This document shows positions 43,773-53,131 of a stretch of 64,000 nucleotides of DNA, piece after piece. The translations under genes and the position numbers were made by a program. How positions within the stretch are numbered: position 1 is the first letter of the stretch; the number at the start of each line of letters is the position of its first letter. The notes beneath the pieces were generated by a model that saw nothing but the letters and a program-made list of their open reading frames with translations, ran no database searches and was not told where the DNA came from. This DNA comes from Marvania coccoides (taxonomy: Eukaryota > Chlorophyta > Trebouxiophyceae > Chlorellales > Chlorellaceae): assembly GCA_963854735.1 (NCBI GenBank), contig OY978097.1, forward strand, positions 2,790,001 to 2,854,000, read 5' to 3'.

Positions 43773-44792
43773 TTGTTTTCGCCATTTTTGTCAAAAGTGA
43801 TCGAACAATTGTTTCCCTCAAAAGCAAACTTCAGAAGCCATTTCTCAATGAACTTGTCCCAAAACTCAGCCTTGAAAAAAAAACCGCAGCAGATGCAGAA
43901 AAGGGAGGGAGGAGGAGACGTGGGCCCTCGCGTAGTCCTATCAGCGGCATCAGCGGGGATTGCAGAAATGACCACCTATCCTCTGGATTTCATCAAGACG
44001 AGGCTGCAGCTAGACAGGTCCTGCGCCCCCCAGGGCCTCGTCTCCAGAGTCGCTGGCATCGTGCGAAAAGAGGGCGCTTTAGCTGTCTACGCCGGACTCT
44101 GCCCAGCAATCCTTCGACAGCTCGCCTACACCCCCGTCAGAATCACAGTCTTCGAGTCGCTGAGCAACTGGGACAAGCGGCGGCGGCAGGGCGACAGTCC
44201 CCCTGCGCTACCGTCTCTCCTAGCGTTCGGTTTAATTTCCGGCGGGCTTGGGCAGCTCGTTGCTGTGCCCGCAGACCTCATTAAAGTGCGGCTGCAAGCA
44301 GACGGAGCGTCGGTAGCGTCGGTAGCCCGCAGTGCGCCTCGATACGGCGGTATTGGCGATGCTTTTCGAATAATCTTGAGAGACGACGGGGTGCGGGGGC
44401 TGTGGCGGGCAAGCCTCCCTGCGGTGCAGCGCTCCGCGTTGGTGAACTTGGGGGAGCTTTCTACCTACAGCTCCGCCAAGCAGGCCATCCTGCGCAGTGG
44501 AATCACCAGCGGCGACAATCTTTACACCCACGTTGGCAGCTCGATGTGCAGCGGCCTGGTGGCGGCGCTGTGCTCCACCCCCGCGGATGTTGTTAAATCG
44601 AGGCTGATGGCGGAGGAAGGGAGGGCGAGAAGCGGCATGGTGGACTGCCTTCGCAAAATTTTGGCAGACGAAGGCGTTGCTGCACTGTACAAGGGTTTCT
44701 TTCCTACCTGGGCCCGCCTGGCGCCGTGGCAGCTGGTTTTCTGGGTCAGCTTTGAGCAGCTGCGCAAGCTGCAAGGCCTGGCGAGCTTCTGA
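43773..44792 (+). CDS. mitochondrial carrier family protein (uncoupling protein / dicarboxylate carrier-like)
   Basis: One exon, 339 aa, with three carrier repeats of two helices each. Signature motifs are TYPLDFIKTRLQLD, VPADLIKVRLQADG and TPADVVKSRLMAEE, each followed by a G-x-x-x-L-Y/W-x-G element (AVYAGLCPAILRQ, GLWRASLPAVQRS, ALYKGFFPTWARL). These proteins move anions or other solutes across the inner mitochondrial membrane. The second and third signatures carry PADxxK rather than the strict PxD of other families, and the overall match is closest to UCP/DIC carriers; the substrate is not certain. The Met at 43848 is a likelier start than 43773, since carriers usually have short N-termini. 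Intronless. Confidence 0.88.
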   Translation: MFSPFLSKVIEQLFPSKANFRSHFSMNLSQNSALKKKPQQMQKREGGGDVGPRVVLSAASAGIAEMTTYPLDFIKTRLQLDRSCAPQGLVSRVAGIVRKEGALAVYAGLCPAILRQLAYTPVRITVFESLSNWDKRRRQGDSPPALPSLLAFGLISGGLGQLVAVPADLIKVRLQADGASVASVARSAPRYGGIGDAFRIILRDDGVRGLWRASLPAVQRSALVNLGELSTYSSAKQAILRSGITSGDNLYTHVGSSMCSGLVAALCSTPADVVKSRLMAEEGRARSGMVDCLRKILADEGVAALYKGFFPTWARLAPWQLVFWVSFEQLRKLQGLASF

Positions 44793-44837
44793 TAATGATT
44801 TTTTTAAACTATTACAGAGTGATGTTCTTCGTTCATG

Positions 44838-44949
44838 AAATGAAATGATAATCAACGAAATGAATCCGAATGGCTGCTAGTTCTTTCTTCAGGAAATGAA
44901 ATGATAATCAACGAAATGAATCCGAATGGCTGCTAGTTCTTTCTTCAGG
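44838..44949. repeat. tandem duplication, two copies of 56 bp
   Basis: The unit from AAATGAAATGATAATCAACG to GCTAGTTCTTTCTTCAGG occurs twice with no mismatch that I can see, just after the carrier stop codon. It looks recent. Confidence 0.95.
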
Positions 44950-44957
44950 TTTCATTT

Positions 44958-44986
44958 AAGCTCAGAATGTACTGGGCATGTGAAAA
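44958..44986 (+). repeat. short dispersed element, diverged copy 5
   Basis: AAGCTCAGAATGTACTGGGC followed by ATGTGAAAA resembles the right half of the other copies, with several changes. Confidence 0.45.
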
Positions 44987-45103
44987 GCGCTAAAGCTAAG
45001 AGTATCCGGGGTAGATAGATTTATGTTGCCACGTGGCAGCGTCTTGGAAAATAACTGCGACCCAGGGTCATGCACCGAGCGGAATTTGAATTTGGGGGAG
45101 CCT

Positions 45104-46170
45104 CTAAGACGTGGCCACCACCTCTTCGGGAAGCTCGTACAGGACCTCGTTGCGGCGCATCCAGGCGGGGGCGAAGGGCCTTCAAAAAAAGAAAGGAAAC
45201 CGACGGATGAGCATCACAATTGTCATTTTCACAGTTTCCAAGTTTCTTTTGTAACCAAGTGAGAGACAAATGAGTAGGAACTCTGAGAATAAGTCAAACA
45301 CGGCAATGGCGATCAACCCCCCCACCCCCCCCCACCCCAAAAAAAAAAAAAAAAAACTCACGGGTGGTACTGCCACAGGTGGACTGGGCCGGAAGGGGAC
45401 AACCCCGCCCTCTCCAGCAGCGCCCTCAGCTCTGCCGCCTTGGCGTTCATCACCGCCTCCGAGGGGCTGCCCCCGCGCCACCCCAGCGCGGCCATGCAGC
45501 GCGAGGGGACCTCTCGGATGTGCACGTCTTTGTTGATGGGGGTGGGGAGGGTGTCCTTGGTGTACTGGGACGGCATAATGAAGGAAACCTGAAGGAAGCG
45601 GAAAGTTTTATTGTTTTTTTTAATTATGTTTTTAAGCTGTTGGGAAATTTTATTATTACGTCACGAAAAAAGGAGGCAGAATGACAGCATTTAAGTGGTG
45701 GAAGGACGGTTTAAAATAGGTTTAATTGAACTCGCCTTGTACTCATCGTTGCCCACTGCCTCGGCAGTCACCGGTGCCGTCATTGCAATCTTGGCGCTAG
45801 CGGGTTGGCTGGCCTCCAGGGTGACGGGGCTGGTCATGGCCACCTTGGCGCTGTCGGAGCCGCCGGGGGCGGTGTTCTTGCCGAAAATAAAGCCGGCAAT
45901 TTGGCGGAAGCCCGTGCCCAGTGAGGCCCGCATGTCCATCCCCTTGAAGGCCACCTCAGCGACGAGGACGGGGGCGTAGCGGCGCACTTCCGCCGCCGAC
46001 CGCGACCGCCCCAGCCAGTCCTTTTTGGACCCCAGCGTGCGCACCACAGCATACTTTGGCCTTTCACACTTTACGTCAACCTCCCAATACGTGAGCCCAT
46101 GCCAAGCAGCCACCAGGACGGCCACCACCCCAGCTGCGGTGCCAACGCCAATTGCTGCGCCGCTGGTCAT
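45104..46170 (-). CDS. SOUL heme-binding family protein
   Basis: Three exons (46170-45736, 45588-45362, 45179-45104) give 245 aa. A hydrophobic N-terminal helix (GVGTAAGVVAVLVAAWHGLT) is a signal or membrane anchor. The SOUL core follows: YWEVDVKCERPKYAVV, EVRRYAPVLVAEVAF, KVAMTSPVTLE and KIAMTAPVTAEA (the duplicated MTAPV motif), VSFIMPSQYTKDTLPTPIN, and AWMRRNEVLYEL at the end. SOUL proteins bind heme or tetrapyrroles and occur in cytosol and plastids, including eyespots and plastoglobules of green algae. Intron 1 starts with GCGAGT at 45735; phase requires it, so it is GC-AG. Intron 2 contains C-rich and poly(A)-like runs. Confidence 0.9.
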
Positions 46171-47091
46171 GGTTTGCTGGAAATAATTTTCGTAGGATTA
46201 ATTATTAAAAACCAGTTTTGATCGTGATTCGCTTCCTTCTTTACCTACGCTCTCCGTAAAGAAGATGAATTGGCCTTTGAATTGAATACATTTGTTTCGT
46301 AAAGAGACTTGTGTGGTCCATGGCGAACGCTTTTTATTTTTCAAAAAACATTCTAGCAGCTTCAGCAGCAGCTCTTACACACGTGGCTGTTCTGAATCCA
46401 TCATCTTTCCCTCGTAATATATCCTTTAAAAAAAACGATTTTTGAAACGCAGGCCAGGAAACCTGGCCAATCGCACCATAGCTGACAAGAACCAAGTTGG
46501 CGAAGATCAAGTTTTGACATCCATCACCAGGCTTATTGAACAGCTGTTCACGTTATATTGAAGTTACATATTTGTTTCAAAATTTTCAAGCTGGCTTGCG
46601 GCCATGAAACTCCACTAATTGCATCAAATCAAATTTCCCACCGATCAATGGCTCTCCCTGCATTCCTCCTCCTGACCCTGCGCCACATACGCAGGGTCAG
46701 GCACCGCCACCACCCGCTGCCCTGCAGGGATCACCTCCCCCCACCCCCCACCCCCACCCCCCACCCCCCCCACACACCCCACCCCCACCCCCCTTTTCCT
46801 TTTCTTGCACGAACGAGGACGCTCGCTAGAATCCGTGCAATTTATCACTTTTCGCACTCATAATTGCCCTTCATATAATGACTCGTCGACATAGCCCACC
46901 GTGGGTTTGACTAACAGCTGAATATTAATATTAATAATGAAAATTTAAAATTTGCTGATGCATCATCATGTTTTTCTCGACTCGAACGAGCCCTTTAATT
47001 TAATAATTTCATTTTAATTTTTGCGATCGCCGCTGGAAGCCGCAGGCGCGACCACTTCTACGCACATTTTCAAATAGAATCAACCACAAAA
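46171..47091. other. divergent intergenic region with a C-rich tract
   Basis: 921 bp between the SOUL and fibrillin starts. It is AT-rich except for a C-rich tract at 46735-46797. No gene or transposon recognised. Confidence 0.55.
46735..46797 (-). other. G-run tract on minus strand, G-quadruplex prone
   Basis: The plus strand has at least eight runs of four or more C separated by single A or ACACA spacers. The complementary G runs meet the usual quadruplex pattern. It could act in the fibrillin or SOUL promoter, or be a simple repeat. Confidence 0.7.
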
Positions 47092-48558
47092 ATGAAAATC
47101 TGCAGCCAACCTCGCTCGCATTTGGTGCATTTCCCTCTGGAGAGGCACGCAAACCCAAGAATGGCGTTGCAATGGCGTCCTTCGCGGACCCCAGTCGCGC
47201 GTGGGTTTGTGGTCACCGCTGCTGCTGCCGCCGCACCCGCTCTTTTCACACCCTTACCCACCGCCAAAGTCCCCGCCAAGCTTGAAACCGCGCAGCGCAC
47301 CATTCTCGAGTGCTTGGACGGCGTGAAAGGCCGCGGCAAGGGCGGCATCAGCCCTGACGCGCTGCCCAAATTTGATGCAGCAGTGGTGGAGCTGGAGCGC
47401 GACGGCGGCGCCCCTGCCCCCGCATGTTCCCCGCTGCTGGAAGGCCGATGGCGCCTGCTGTATACCTCCCGCCCCGGCACCGCTTCTCCCATTCAAAACA
47501 GCTTCACCGGTGTGGAAGCGGTGTCGGTCTTCCAAGAGCTCCTCTTTTCGCCCAACGTTAAAACCCCCCGAGGTAAGCAACGAGCAGTTCATTTATACCG
47601 TTTCCATTACAGATAACGGTGTAGCTATTTGTTTCTTAAATGCAACTCCCGCTTAGTCTCACCTCTTTCTTCCCTTCAATTCTCCGCCAAAGTGAACAAT
47701 ATCGTTGAGCTGCCCAGCATCGGATCCCTCAAAGTGGAGGCCGAAGCCTCTACCCTGGCGCGGCCCCTGCCTGGCTTCACCCCTCGCGAAGGCAAGGGCC
47801 TCCCCTTTGGCATCCTTGGCGTTTCTTCCAACACCCCTCCCTCCTCCCCCGACGTCAGAATCGATTTCCAGTTCGACTGCGCCGCCTTCTACTTCAAATC
47901 GCTGCCCTTCACGATCCCCTATCCCGTGCCCTTCCGCCTGCTGCGCGATGAGCGCAAGGGGTGGATCGACGTCACCTACCTATCAAAAGACGGAAAATTC
48001 AGGTTGTCGCGCGGAAACAAGGGCACGCTGTTCATTCTTGTAAAGGACGATCCTCCCAGGCAAAAACTGCTGCAGAACATCGCCTCAGGCGCAAGCGATG
48101 CCGAGATAGAGGCCCTGGTGGAGGCAGCGGTGGCGGAGGGCGGCAGCGAGGGCGTGAAGTCGCCGGCAAAAAGCCCAGTGGCTGCTGGAGGGTGGCGACT
48201 GATTTGGACGAAGCAGGGCGACACCGCCAACCCGCTGCAGAAGCAGCTGGCCAAATCGGTGCGAAATTGGCAGATTATCTCGGAAGACGGCTCTCGGTTG
48301 GAGAACAGGGTGGACGTGCTGCCGGGGGTGCTGCGGGTGCGGGCTTTGGCTGCTGCTGAGCCTGACAGCGCCACCCGCACCGGGGTGGTCATCGACCAGG
48401 TGGTGGTGGAGCTGGGTCCGCTGGCACTACCGCTGCCAGTGAGCACCGATGCCAGAGGCTTCGTTGATTGGCTGTACCTGGATGAGTCGATGCGGATCAC
48501 GCGCGGCAGCAAAGGCTCGCTGTTTGTGCACCTGCGGGACCCCAGCGTGGAGGAATGA
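47092..48558 (+). CDS. plastid fibrillin (PAP) with two PAP domains
   Basis: Two exons (47092-47572, 47693-48558; phase 1) give 448 aa. The N-terminus to about residue 60 is an Arg/Ala-rich transit peptide; a second Met at 47161 is also a good start. The first PAP/fibrillin domain (about 65-325) shows LLEGRWRLLYTSRPGTASPI, VNNIVELP, FKSLPFTIPYPVPF and WIDVTYLSKDGKFRLSRGNK. A second partial copy (about 360-445) repeats GGWRLIWTKQGDTANPLQ and WLYLDESMRITRGSKGSLFV. Fibrillins coat plastoglobules and thylakoids and bind lipids and quinones. Two-domain fibrillins are a known plant/algal subgroup. The acceptor at 47692 is AAAG, weaker than the others but it gives the right frame. Confidence 0.88.
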
Positions 48559-48768
48559 ACGTAATTATACTTTTGCTGATAATTTGTAGTGCAAGAGGCA
48601 AAATGAAAAGTATGTCATGAATGTATCATCCGTCGCTTTATTCTTTGAAGTTCCCACCTTTTGTTACTCTGATAAATCAAATTTCATAGGCTACTCATTT
48701 ATTAATTTTATTATATTTTTGTTTTGTTTTGTCGTCCACATTAAATTTATTGTCAAATTAGTCAGCGG

Positions 48769-49595
48769 TCATTCAGACTTGACAAACGCGTGTTTCTTAT
48801 AGTATCGCAGCTGCTCTATCGACTCCTGAATATCGGCCATCGCGGTGTGTGCCTGCTGCTTCTTGGGCGCCCGCCCGTAGGTCCGCGGCAGCCACCGCCG
48901 TATGCACTCGCCGATGCTGCTCACGTCCACAATTCTGTAGTGAGCATACTCAACTATCGACGGCATGTACTTCCGCATAAAGGCGACGTCCACGTGAACC
49001 GAATTCCCAGCGATTTGGGCGGTATTTGGCTCTGGCACGTGCTCCATAATGAACTCTAGGGTGCGCGCTTCAGCCTCTGCCAGCGAAATGTCGCTGTCTC
49101 TCACCGCCTGCGTCAGCCCGCTCTTGCCGTGGTTCTCTACGCACCACTCGTTCATTTCTGCCAGCACGACCTCGTCGTGGTGGATGACGTACTCCTTGCC
49201 CTCCACTGCGGTCTTCAGTGCGCCGTCCGTGATGATGCAGGCGATCTGAAGGATGGTGTCCTTTTCAAGGTCCAAACCTGCAATAAAACTTGGGCGGGTG
49301 CATTTTAAAACGGGCAGGTATATACGGGCATTGTTAAACACGTACAGAGATCTTAAATGGGAAAGTGTAATTGCAGTTCAGGAGCGTGCTTTCATTCATC
49401 AACTAACCTACCTGTCATTTCCAAGTCGATCCATATCAATGGGTACTTCAAGCGAGGCTTTTTAGCAGGCTGGGAGGGTGCTGGCGGCGGCGCTGGGCCC
49501 TCTTCCGCAAGTCCCACTAGCGCTGTGAAGTAATTGGCGTTGCTGCTGTTGCTGCCGTCCGCAGCGGTGTCGTTTTTTGGGAGGGGTCCCACCAT
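48769..49595 (-). CDS. orn: oligoribonuclease (DEDDh 3'-5' exoribonuclease)
   Basis: Two exons (49595-49412, 49277-48769; phase 1) give 230 aa. The catalytic DEDDh residues are visible: D and E in PLIWIDLEMTGLDLEKD, D in NSVHVDVAFMRKYMP, and H and D in KKQQAHTAMADIQESIEQLR. RIVDVSSIGECIRRW matches the family. Oligoribonuclease degrades 2-5 nt RNA fragments to mononucleotides; eukaryotic REXO2 works in mitochondria and cytosol. The first 50 residues are Pro/Ala/Asn-rich and may include targeting information. An upstream in-frame Met at 49691 would add 32 residues; I chose the inner Met because the upstream stretch is AT-rich. Head-to-head with COQ9, 307 bp apart. Confidence 0.92.
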
Positions 49596-49902
49596 GCCTG
49601 GATGTTTGATGAGCAGCCGCTCAGTTATGTAGTAAATGCAAAGTTGGAAACTTGGAATAAGGAGAAAGTCGAGGTCCCACCTCTCCAACAAAAAAACTGA
49701 TCAAGCAAATTTGACAAAATGAGGGGCAGGAAGGGCCTGGGTGCTGAGAAGCCACAGTGCTTTTGAATAATTTTAATAATATAAAAGTATACACTTCGTT
49801 TTAAAATGCGCTTGATTCCATTCCAAATTCCAACAAAAAATTTCAGTCACAAATATATTTTTATTTCAAGAATTGCGCATTATTATTATTTAAAAATTCG
49901 AC

Positions 49903-50788
49903 ATGATGAGAAGAGATCTATTTACTCTGGTAAGGCGGCTCCAGCAAGCAGTTTGGTTTGCTCCTCCCGCAACAATTGGATCACAACAAGCCCTTTCGAG
50001 CGCTACCCCATCGGCATTTTCCTGCCTCCCACCCCTATCAATCCCACACCATACATCCTTTCACGCATCGACTGCCCAGCGACTGGCTGGACATGACCAT
50101 GCCTCTGAAGAGGACGACGTTCATGTTCACGTCTTAGAAGCAGCTATACCGCACGTCTTCACGCTGGGGTGGTGCAAAGCCGCACTGGAAGCGGGAGCAG
50201 CGGATCTGGGGCTGTCTCCAGCCGTGGTGGGGTCTTTTCCTAGGGGAGCAGGCCACCTGGTGGAGCAATTCAACTCCGAGTGCAACAGGCGGCTCAAGAC
50301 GCTGCTGCGGGAGGAGCAGGAGGCGCTGAAGGGCATGCCAGTGGAAGAGAGGCTGGAGTTTGGGGTGCGGCGGCGGCTAGAAATGCTCATCCCCTTGCTA
50401 GGTAAATAACTAAATAAATTAATAAATAAATTAATTAATTTCTTGTCTCTCGATATGTTTCAAGGCTCTTTTTTCTCACTTCTGATTACTTGCGGCGTCT
50501 TTGTTTCCAGAAACCTGGCCCGACGCCCTAGCAGTGCAAGCGATGCCGGCAGAGGTTCCCACGGCGCTGCGCAACTACGGATCCATCGTTGATTTAGTCA
50601 TCAGGGCGTGTGGCGACACGTCGACAGGCGTAGACTGGTACGCAAAGCGAGCGGTGCTATCAGGGATCTACATTGCTACTGAGATGTGCCTGCTGACGGA
50701 CCAGTCCAACGACTATCAAGACTCGTGGAATTTTTTGGCCAGGCAGATTAGGACGTTTCAGCTTGGCCAGACCATCGCCGGGCACTGA
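49903..50788 (+). CDS. COQ9: COQ9 family ubiquinone biosynthesis protein
   Basis: Two exons (49903-50401, 50511-50788; phase 1) encode 258 aa. A basic mitochondrial presequence (MMRRDLFTLVRRLQQAVWFA) is followed by a His/Asp-rich linker. The COQ9 domain then shows VLEAAIPHVFTLGWCKAAL, AADLGLSPAVVGSFPRGAG, LVEQFNSECNRRL and a C-terminal helical part: NYGSIVDLVIRACGDTSTGV, DWYAKRAVLSGIYIATEMCL and LTDQSNDYQDSWNFLARQI. The domain belongs to the TetR-like fold but binds lipid, presenting quinone intermediates to COQ7. Human COQ9 is 318 aa, so this is somewhat short. Divergent from oligoribonuclease. Confidence 0.92.
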
Positions 50789-51218
50789 ATTTAGATAGAA
50801 TTAATGAACATAAATTTGTCGTAAATTGAAATTTCTTTATTCTTGAAGTTTCGACGATATTAATGTCGGTAGTCTAAGGAATTGAGATCTCTCTTTAGCA
50901 TTTCAAACGCTACCGCTCTCCGGGCCAAAAAAAGTCTCCTGTGTTGGCTGGCAGCTGGTTCCGCGCGGTTGGCCGCTTCCGACTCGTGTTGCAGTCTGAC
51001 ATTTGTATAAAATTATGAAAGAATGCTATATTCTGGCTGACAGCTGAGCTAAATTGCAAAAGCCAGCCGCCATTTTTTTTTCATTTCATTTTCATTTTTG
51101 GTGTTTAACACGCTAATAGCTCCTCGATAAATTTTTTTAAATATTTTCTTATAAAAATAAACGCACTGTTTTCTAAACTACCCACTAGCGCATCGGAAAT
51201 GCACGGCATTTTATAGGC
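50789..51218. other. intergenic spacer, no gene seen
   Basis: AT-rich spacer between the COQ9 stop and the TrmA start; no repeat or RNA gene noticed. Confidence 0.6.
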
Positions 51219-52843
51219 ATGCTCAGTAAGATCAATCATAACAGTTTATTTCGCAGTGTCTGCAGACTTCCTTTACTGCGCATTCAGCCCCATCGCACCA
51301 ATAAGATGGCATCGGCATCGGCACCCGCTGCGGAGGAAGTAAAATTTGAGACATTTTTGACGCACGTGGATGTGACATCGTATGCAGCTCAGCTGGCAGC
51401 CAAGCAAAAGCTGGTAGAGGATCAGTTTGCTGAGTTCAACCCACCACCAGTGGAGGTTTTTCAGTCCCGACCAGACCACTACCGCATGAGGTGTGTGCGC
51501 TTTAATTGTTGTTGCCAATAAAGCAGCTGGCTGACGGCAGAGGTGTCTGAACTCATTACGCTGAGTTTGTAGGGCCGAATTCAACATCTGGCACGAGGGC
51601 GACGACTCTTACTACGTCATGCACAAAAAGGTTAGCTGTGCACACAAATCATTCTCATCCGTCTTTCTCAAAATAAAAATTCTACTCTGTCAGTCACCCC
51701 CGTCCTCCTTACTTTCTACTTTCATTTCCTCTCTCTACCGTGTCATCTCGTTTGTTTCAACGCACCCCTCTCTTTACTCACGCGCAGGACGAGACCGGCA
51801 AGCCCCAGAAGTTTCGTGTGGACACGTTTCCCGTTGCCTCGGAGCTCCTCAACGAGCTGATGACCCGCGTGATCGCCGCGGTGCGAACCAGCCCCGTCCT
51901 CCGCAACAAGCTCTTCCAGTCGAACTTCCACACCACGCTGGCAGGGCACTCCATGGTGACTCTGATCTATCATCGAAAGCTAGACGATGCTTGGAGCGAA
52001 GCTGCGAAGGCGCTGCGGACGCAGCTGGCGGAGACGCCCGGCGCCACATCGACGCCGCACATCATCGGGCGCAGCAAGAAGCAGCGGGTACTGTTGGACG
52101 TGGGGGAGGTGGTTGAAGAGCTGGAGATTCCGGGGAGAGGGAAACTGCAGTACGTGCAGGTGGAGGGGGCGTTCAGTCAGCCCAACGCGAGTATCTGCAC
52201 CTCCATGCTGGGGTGGGCGGTGGACGCCACGAAGGGCAGCCAGGACCACGACCTGCTGGAGCTGTACTGCGGCAACGGGAACTTCACTGCTGCAGTTGCC
52301 CCAAATTTCCGCAACGTGGTGGCCACGGAGCTGAGCAAGTCCGCGGTGGCGGCGGCGCGCCGCAACTTTGAGTCCAACGGCGTTGGAAACGTGTTTGTGG
52401 CGCGCATGAGTTCCGAGGATTTTGTGGAGGCGTGGCACTCGGGGCGGCAGTACGAGCGGCTGAAGGGGGTGGACCTGAAAGCCTGCAAGTTTGAGACGCT
52501 GCTGGTGGACCCCCCTCGCGCGGGGCTGGACGAGGGCACCACCCAGCTGCTGCGCGAGTTTCAGCGGGTGGTTTATATTTCGTGCAACCCTGAGACGCTA
52601 AAGCGGGACGTGCGGGCGGTGTCTGACGAGTTTGAGGTGGAGAGGTTCGCCATATTTGACCAGTTTCCGTACACGTCGCACGTGGAATGCGGAATGCTGT
52701 TGAAAAAACGGGCGTCGGCGCAGGAGGACCCAGCGGCGGGCGAGGAGAAGCAAGCGACGGTTGAGCAAGGGGAAGGGGAGGGAGACGGCAGCAGAGGGGT
52801 GAAGCGAAAAGCTGAGGGGGATGCGCAAGCTGAGGGTGCATGA
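51219..52843 (+). CDS. trmA: TrmA-type tRNA (uracil-5-)-methyltransferase
   Basis: Three exons (51219-51490, 51573-51630, 51788-52843) give 461 aa; exon 2 is only 58 nt. The N-terminus LFRSVCRLPLLRIQPHR is basic and could target an organelle, whereas translation from the Met at 51306 would give a cytosolic form. Core motifs are SRPDHYRMRAEFNIWHEGD, QSNFHTTLAGHSMVTLIYH, the SAM-binding LLELYCGNGNFT, LLVDPPRAGLDEG, the catalytic Cys in YISCNPETLKRD (near 373) and the Glu in HVECGMLLKKR (near 407). TrmA makes m5U54 in the T loop of tRNAs. Nothing like the TRAM domain of RumA or Fe-S Cys cluster is present, supporting TrmA over RlmC/D. The tail is charged and low complexity. Confidence 0.92.
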
Positions 52844-53131
52844 GTTTTTTTTTTTTTTTTAAGTGTATTGGCTACTTTTTAAAAGGTTACGCAGAAAAAT
52901 GGATCAATCAGCATTTGAAAGTATAATTATTCAATACAATGGATAGCATCATCCTTAATTGATTCGGTTTGGTGTGGTTCGACGGTAGAAAAGAGGAAAG
53001 CAGAGATCAAATCGGCATGAGATGGCAGCGGTAGAGGGGAAAGTAAAACACAAGCCAACAGCGGCAATAGATACAATGATACAGCAACGCAAAATTCCAC
53101 AATTGCAACGGAAATTTTATATGAGTGGGGT

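Larger units (their letters stand above)
44793..45103. other. convergent spacer with a tandem duplication
   Basis: Contains the 56-bp tandem duplication (44838-44949) and a diverged copy of the short dispersed element (44958-44986). No gene. Confidence 0.65.
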
